DNA of 11,138 bases. It comes from Timburyella sp030842085. Lineage in GTDB: Bacteria > Bacillota > Clostridia > Oscillospirales > Acutalibacteraceae. Both the position numbers and the translations under genes were made by a program. The DNA is taken from the NCBI GenBank assembly GCA_030842085.1, contig JAUUSE010000060.1, positions 1-11,138 of the forward strand, read 5' to 3'. A model generated the notes under the pieces. The model worked only from the letters and a program-made list of their open reading frames with translations. It ran no database searches and had not been told where the DNA came from. Below are positions 8,115 to 11,138 of the stretch, piece after piece; within the stretch, counting starts at the first letter, position 1, and every line of letters begins with the position of its first letter.

Positions 8115-8540
8115 TTAGAAATCAATCTCTTCAAGAATATCCATAACCACATCGGAGGATATTTCCATGTTTTCTTTCTCCCAGTTTTCCTTGTTCCATA
8201 TCTCTATGGTGGCGCCGGTGCCGACAATTACCGCCGAGTCGGTAAGCTCAGCGTATTGACGCAGCGCCAGCGGAAGCAGTATCCTGCCCTGCGCGTCGCA
8301 CTCAAGCTCCGCGGCTCCGGAGTAAAGAAACCTTTTAAGCTTCTGTGATTTAGCATATGGCTGTGCCGATATCTTTTCCTCGAGCTTCGACCACTCGCTT
8401 TGCGTATATATGAAAAGGCAGTGTTTGCGCTCAAGTCCTTGAGCTACTATAAAGCTGTCTCCCATGCTCTCTTTGAACTTTGCGGGAATAAACATTCTGC
8501 CTTTTTTGTCTATGTTATGCTCGTATTGTCCAATAAAGAT
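8115..8540 (-). CDS. mraZ: MraZ, dcw operon transcriptional regulator (apparent ATC start)
   Basis: MraZ is a DNA-binding protein with two AbrB-like domains that represses its own operon. Seen: two copies of the MraZ pattern, GQYEHNIDKKGRMFIPAKF near the N-terminus and YSGAAELECDAQGRILLP in the second half. The family begins M-F-x-G-x-Y-x-H; here the Met position is ATC (8538-8540), eight bases after AGGGGG, giving 141 residues against about 143 in the family. The only nearby usual start is GTG at 8549, three codons upstream (144 residues), but the G-tract directly abuts it, so SD spacing would be nil. No in-frame ATG exists between the promoter and this point. The identity is firm; the start codon is uncertain. 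rsmH follows after 251 bases. Confidence 0.93.
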   Translation of the reverse strand: MFIGQYEHNIDKKGRMFIPAKFKESMGDSFIVAQGLERKHCLFIYTQSEWSKLEEKISAQPYAKSQKLKRFLYSGAAELECDAQGRILLPLALRQYAELTDSAVIVGTGATIEIWNKENWEKENMEISSDVVMDILEEIDF

Positions 8541-8570
8541 TGTCGGCACCCCCTTTTCTATTATTTTAAA

Positions 8571-8607
8571 CCACTTTAACCCACTTAACTCCACTTTGCT
8601 CCACTTT
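8571..8607 (-). promoter_or_regulatory. Four tandem MraZ operator boxes
   Basis: On the minus strand the sequence carries AAAGTGGAGC, AAAGTGGAGT, TAAGTGGGTT and AAAGTGGTTT, with cores at 8601-8607, 8591-8597, 8581-8586 and 8571-8577. The period is exactly 10 bp, one helical turn. They lie from about the transcription start to 30 bases before the mraZ coding region. This matches known MraZ sites: tandem repeats upstream of mraZ, with an AAAGTG-type core reported in mollicutes and TGGG-type repeats in E. coli. Autorepression is therefore likely. Confidence 0.88.
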
Positions 8608-8613
8608 TTGTTT

Positions 8614-8642
8614 ATTATAAAGCCTCTGCGCAATAAATTCAA
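8614..8642 (-). promoter_or_regulatory. dcw operon promoter (mraZp)
   Basis: Minus-strand TTGAAT (8637-8642) and TATAAT (8614-8619) are separated by 17 bp. The -10 is a perfect SigA match; the -35 matches 4 of 6. The start point would fall near 8607, directly at the first MraZ box, leaving a leader of about 65 bases. No other promoter of similar quality is visible upstream of mraZ. Confidence 0.8.
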
Positions 8643-8691
8643 TAGTTAACATAAATATTATTTCATCTTTTTTTGAAAAATTGTGCAAAGC

Positions 8692-8729
8692 AAAAGGGCC
8701 AAACACAAGATGTTGTGTTTGGCCCTTTT
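8692..8729. terminator. Perfect 17-bp hairpin upstream of the dcw promoter
   Basis: AAAAGGGCCAAACACAA pairs perfectly with TTGTGTTTGGCCCTTTT around the loop GATG. With A4 at the 5' side and T4 at the 3' side of the stem it can act as an intrinsic terminator on either strand. On the minus strand it would stop read-through from the HAD gene 353 bases upstream before it reaches the dcw promoter 50 bases on. There is no plus-strand gene that needs it. Confidence 0.8.
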
Positions 8730-9082
8730 CCGACATATTTATATATTTATTTTTACATAATATCAACTTATAAATCAAATGTCCTTTATATTCGCGTTCA
8801 TTTGCAAATAATGAATAAATTGCGATTTAAAATACCGATAAACTGCGTTTTTTAAAGCGACAAAATTAACTTTACATAATAGCATACAGTTATTGAACAC
8901 GGCGTATTTAAAATAACGCGGACATATTTGTCATTTCACTTCAGTTTGCCGCTTATATGCATATACTTTAGCGATTTCACCGCTAATTTTTCATTTAAAA
9001 CTCTATTAAAATATATATGATATAAAAGCGGAAGCAATAGTTAAATTCAGCCGATTTCAGAAGCAAAAGCAAGCAGGCAGAG
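8730..9082. other. AT-rich intergenic spacer, no gene seen
   Basis: No supported coding frame. The only structure of note is a short hairpin at 8968-8986 (TTAGCG/CGCTAA, seven-base loop) followed by TTTTT on the plus strand. It would be a weak terminator, and no plus-strand gene is present to use it. The rest is AT-rich with several short stops in every frame. Confidence 0.6.
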
Positions 9083-9865
9083 CTATATCAGCTGCAAATC
9101 AGTATTTATAAAATCGGCGACGCCGTCGTTTTCGTTGCTTTTGCAGATATAATCGGCCACGTTTTTAAGGGCGGGGTCAGCATTTTCCATGGCTATTCCA
9201 ATTCCGCAGGATTTAAGCATGCCGATATCGTTTATGTAATCTCCAAACACGGCAATATCTTTCATATCAATGCCGTATTTTGACGCCAATACCTTTATCG
9301 CATTCTCTTTTGTCGCGCCCTTGCGGAGCACAATGCATACTCCTTTCTCAACGTCCTCAATATAAAACCCGTCGGGAATAATTCTTTCAAAAACCTCGCG
9401 CGACTCAGGCGATGGCAGTGCGACGACTATCTTTTCCGCCGTCTGCTTCGGCGCCGATTTAAAGTCAGTATAGATATACGTCCGGCCCGGCCAGTATCTT
9501 GTAACATCAAAATTTGCAAACATGTCGTCTTCAATCTCAATAGCTATTTTTATGTCCGGAATTTCACTCAGCGACTGTGAGAGCACCTTTCCCATAGTGT
9601 CAATATCAAGCCCCGTACGATATATTACTTTTCCCTTGTCCATCACAACACAGCCGTTGTGGACAACCGCTCCCTCAGCGCCTATTGCGTCGGCATATAT
9701 TTTCGAGTAGCACCATGATCTGCCGGTCGCTATTGCCGTCTTTATATTTTTCTCCTTAAGCTTTGCAAAAACCTCTTTTGTAAATAGTGATATTTCATTC
9801 CTCGATTTAAGCAGCGTGCCGTCAAGGTCGGTTATAATCATTTTTATTCGTGATAAAATTCCCAT
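9083..9865 (-). CDS. Cof-type HAD-IIB family phosphatase
   Basis: Predicted cytoplasmic Mg-dependent phosphatase acting on a small phosphorylated metabolite; the substrate cannot be told from sequence. 260 residues, normal for Cof/YidA-type proteins. Seen: motif I DLDGTLL with nucleophile D13 and acid/base D15; motif II ATGRS (T47); motif III Lys in KGATKENAI (K186); motif IV FGDYINDIGML (D209, D213) and GIAMENADPALK. The middle (about 80-180) is the C2B cap. Start: ATG at 9871 touches the SD, so the in-frame ATG at 9865, seven bases after AGGAG, is preferred. It is transcribed alone, with a terminator upstream and the 8692-8729 hairpin downstream. No functional link to the dcw genes is evident. 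Confidence 0.9.
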   Translation of the reverse strand: MGILSRIKMIITDLDGTLLKSRNEISLFTKEVFAKLKEKNIKTAIATGRSWCYSKIYADAIGAEGAVVHNGCVVMDKGKVIYRTGLDIDTMGKVLSQSLSEIPDIKIAIEIEDDMFANFDVTRYWPGRTYIYTDFKSAPKQTAEKIVVALPSPESREVFERIIPDGFYIEDVEKGVCIVLRKGATKENAIKVLASKYGIDMKDIAVFGDYINDIGMLKSCGIGIAMENADPALKNVADYICKSNENDGVADFINTDLQLI

Positions 9866-9910
9866 ACACATTCTCCTATAAAGTTTTAACTGTATATCGT
9901 TTTCACTCTG

Positions 9911-9940
9911 AAAAAGCCGCGTCTCATATACGAGTACGGC
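9911..9940 (-). terminator. Hairpin with T-tract upstream of the HAD gene
   Basis: On the minus strand GCCG...CGGC encloses CTC...GAG with small bulges and is followed immediately by TTTTT. It would end a minus-strand transcript arriving from the 10000-10600 region just before the HAD gene, implying that something upstream is transcribed in this direction. The stem is imperfect, so confidence is moderate. Confidence 0.5.
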
Positions 9941-10191
9941 TGTTAAAATCCGCAGGTCAATGCCGCCGGCTGCGCAGCAGATAATGCTTAAAACTACCCG
10001 TCGGCATCAAAATAAAGTCATAAAAAACTATACTGCAAATATTTTTGACCGGATTTCCAATATCTTTTCAAAAGGCTTGCTGACAGCGCATACATCAATA
10101 ATGCAATAAGTATATGTACAACCAAAAACATGTTGTGCATAAAATACACCGTACTCTGCGCCGCATTATATTACACTATATTGCAAATAAA

Positions 10192-10475
10192 GACGCCTGT
10201 TATTCCCGCCAATAACTGCTGCTTAGCTGTTTTAGCTGCCAGGCGTCGAACACAATATGATTTTCAGTGGCTTCTTTCTGCGCAGACTGCGTTAATGCTT
10301 TTGCCATACGGCAGTATGCCTGCAAATTTATGCCTTGTCCGCATGAAAACTTTCTCGCTGAAAATTGCTTCGCACCAAAAATGCTAGCGGCAGGGATAAA
10401 CTCTTGCTTTTGAGGCCGCCGGTGTGCTGACGCACACCAATGGCGAAAAGTAAAAAGGCGCCGTGGCGGCACATT
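10192..10475 (-). other. Candidate structured RNA or dispersed intergenic element
   Basis: A block of higher GC (34/60 at 10381-10440 and 29/60 at 10261-10320, against 20/60 and 19/60 in flanking blocks) with clustered stems. At 10192-10247 the arms GACGCCTG/CAGGCGTC close a three-way junction holding TTATT/AATAA and AGCT/AGCT hairpins, and TTTATTT follows on the minus strand. At 10421-10438 GGTGTGC/GCACACC closes a four-base loop, extended by CGCC/GGCG. At 10452-10472 there is a terminator-like hairpin. I recognise no named RNA family: the tmRNA tag, RNase P and SRP signatures are not present. The two longest open frames inside overlap each other and look non-protein-like. Confidence 0.35.
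10452..10472 (-). terminator. Terminator-like GC hairpin with T5
   Basis: Minus-strand GTGCCG-CCA-CGGCGC (one T-G pair, three-base loop) is followed by C and TTTTT. It is a compact intrinsic-terminator shape, 180 bases beyond the terminator of the upstream gene. What transcript it would end is unclear, and it may instead be part of the structured block it borders. Confidence 0.4.
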
Positions 10476-10651
10476 TTCGGCATATCGGGTTTAGCTCCCG
10501 GCAGCTTAATTAACGTATGCATGCAAAGCACTTATTATATTCAACAAATCCGGCGTCAAAAGAAAAGCCGCTGTCATTTATATTAAATCCAGACATTTTT
10601 GCACTGTGATATATAAACTCAGCACTTCTCTATATCTTAAAACACAATTAA

Positions 10652-10677
10652 AGTGGAGAAACATGCGTCTCTCCACT
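10652..10677 (-). terminator. Terminator of the coiled-coil gene
   Basis: AGTGGAGA/TCTCCACT forms an 8-bp stem with a 10-base loop eight bases after the TAA stop at 10686. On the minus strand it is followed by TTTAATTGTGTTTT, a fair though interrupted T-tract. One arm resembles a single MraZ box, but it is an isolated copy and is explained by the hairpin. Confidence 0.65.
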
Positions 10678-10685
10678 AAATAAAA

Positions 10686-11138
10686 TTATTGCTCGTTTCG
10701 CCCGGCCGGCGGAATCTGCTGTTTAAGCGATGCTCGGACTTTGCGCACCTCCGACAGGTTCATGGTAAGTCCCTCGTCGGCCCTGCGCATTATATCATCC
10801 ACAAACTCCTGTGCGGCTTTGCGCATTTCGCGGCTTTTCTGCTGCGACTGCGCTATGATGTCGGCCGCCCTTGCCTGCGCCTGACGCGTTATTTCTTCCT
10901 GCGCGACAAGCGTCTTGGCCTTTTCCTCCGCCTGATGTATTATGCCCTCTGCCTCGCGCTTTGCGGTAGTTATAATATCCGCCCTGTCGGACACTATAGA
11001 ACGTGCCTGCTTTATCTCCTGCGGCATGTTCAGCCTGATGTCGTCTATAAGTATCCTTATCTTCTCAGCGTCTACAATGCACCTGCGGCTGCCAAGTCCC
11101 AGCCCAATATCCATAACCTCGTCCAGCTGGTCAAGTAA
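10686..11138 (-). CDS. Coiled-coil protein of the clostridial ATPase/F-type subunit-B-like family (5' end beyond window)
   Basis: 150 codons are visible and the frame is still open at the right edge. The ATG at 11114 has only two bases after GAGG and is not a good start; the preceding in-frame residues LLDQLDEV fit a start further upstream. Seen: N-terminal DAEKIRILIDDIRLNMPQEI (about visible residues 25-44), then a long charged, Ala/Gln/Glu-rich helix predicted to form a coiled coil (about 45-130), with no membrane segment or nucleotide-binding motif. From memory, similar proteins in Clostridia are labelled ATPase or ATP-synthase-B-like and lie near coaD; this rests on the coiled-coil pattern, and no ATPase motif is visible. 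The function is unknown; a scaffolding or DivIVA-like role is possible. It ends with a terminator, so it is not in the dcw operon. Confidence 0.75.
   Translation of the reverse strand, partial: LLDQLDEVMDIGLGLGSRRCIVDAEKIRILIDDIRLNMPQEIKQARSIVSDRADIITTAKREAEGIIHQAEEKAKTLVAQEEITRQAQARAADIIAQSQQKSREMRKAAQEFVDDIMRRADEGLTMNLSEVRKVRASLKQQIPPAGRNEQ

Larger units (their letters stand above)
9941..10651. other. Long region without a convincing gene; hairpin-rich, possible small ORF
   Basis: No frame here gives a recognisable protein. Its middle is GC-richer and hairpin-dense (described separately). At 10018-10140 (minus) a 40-codon ATG frame encodes a hydrophobic segment starting MHNMFLVVHILIALLMYAL, followed by a basic tail ending KYLQYSFL. 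It has only a weak GGTG as SD, so it is recorded as possible, not called. A further inverted repeat, ATGCCG/CGGCAT around a CTGC/GCAG hairpin, lies at about 9960-10006. Both edges are AT-rich (about one third GC in the 60-base blocks counted). Confidence 0.5.

Noticed and set aside
8541..8642. Extension of mraZ to a TTG at 8642 (175 codons).
   Set aside because: That start lies in the -35 hexamer and the extension is the promoter and MraZ boxes read as protein; it does not match the family N-terminus.
8566..8778. 70-codon minus-strand frame and a plus-strand partner (8673-8855) around the perfect hairpin.
   Set aside because: They read through the hairpin and the MraZ operator; no SD and no family resemblance.
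8968..8991. TTAGCG/CGCTAA hairpin with T5 on the plus strand.
   Set aside because: Only six base pairs, and no plus-strand gene upstream; likely chance in AT-rich DNA.
10200..10531. Two overlapping minus-strand frames of 90 (10200-10472) and 67 (10328-10531) codons.
   Set aside because: They overlap in different frames, have no SD, have Arg/His/Ser-rich composition unlike a folded protein, and run through the hairpins; better read as non-coding.
10510..10596. 28-codon minus-strand frame beginning MSGFNINDSG with two Cys near its end.
   Set aside because: No SD before the ATG and no neighbouring processing or transport gene; too short to support.
10650..10659. AAAGTGGAGA, like a MraZ box.
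   Set aside because: Plus-strand, single copy, and part of the terminator stem; MraZ needs tandem repeats.

Overview
The window is the head of a division and cell-wall (dcw) cluster, read on the minus strand from about position 8640 down to 1, with an accessory stretch upstream of it. The likely source is a low-to-mid GC Clostridia-type Bacillota, possibly an uncultured gut lineage (inference). Reasons: the order mraZ-rsmH-ftsL-pbp-murE-mraY-ftsW; a division transpeptidase carrying C-terminal PASTA domains; a MurE with the meso-diaminopimelate signature DNPR; strong AAGGGG/GGAGG-type Shine-Dalgarno (SD) sites; and heavy use of ATA for Ile.

Layout in transcription order (minus strand). A 5'-truncated coiled-coil protein (10686-11138) ends at a hairpin terminator. 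About 800 bases without a convincing gene follow (9866-10685); they hold a GC-richer, hairpin-dense block (about 10192-10475), a possible 40-residue membrane peptide and a terminator just before the next gene. Then come a Cof-type HAD phosphatase (9083-9865), an AT-rich spacer, and a perfect 17-bp hairpin (8692-8729) that insulates the dcw promoter. The dcw operon starts at a clear promoter (TTGAAT-17-TATAAT, 8614-8642), followed by four MraZ operator boxes with exact 10-bp spacing (8571-8607), then mraZ, rsmH, ftsL, a two-PASTA PBP, murE, mraY and ftsW, which runs off the left edge.

How the genes work together. MraZ is expected to repress the operon through the boxes. RsmH methylates 16S rRNA. 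MurE and MraY perform the meso-DAP addition and the lipid I step of peptidoglycan precursor synthesis. FtsL, the PASTA PBP and FtsW form the core of the septal synthase, with the SEDS glycosyltransferase FtsW paired with its class B transpeptidase.

Points of note. mraZ appears to lack an ATG: the family's usual start residue is encoded by ATC at ideal SD spacing, with a poorly placed GTG as the alternative. murF and murD are absent from their usual places; the murE-mraY gap instead carries an internal promoter with two TTGACA hexamers. Several intergenic gaps inside the operon contain strong RNA structures or short open frames (ftsL-pbp hairpin, mraZ-rsmH leader, ATG-TAG frame after pbp). I see no phage, CRISPR, transposase or defence genes; most of the window is core housekeeping.
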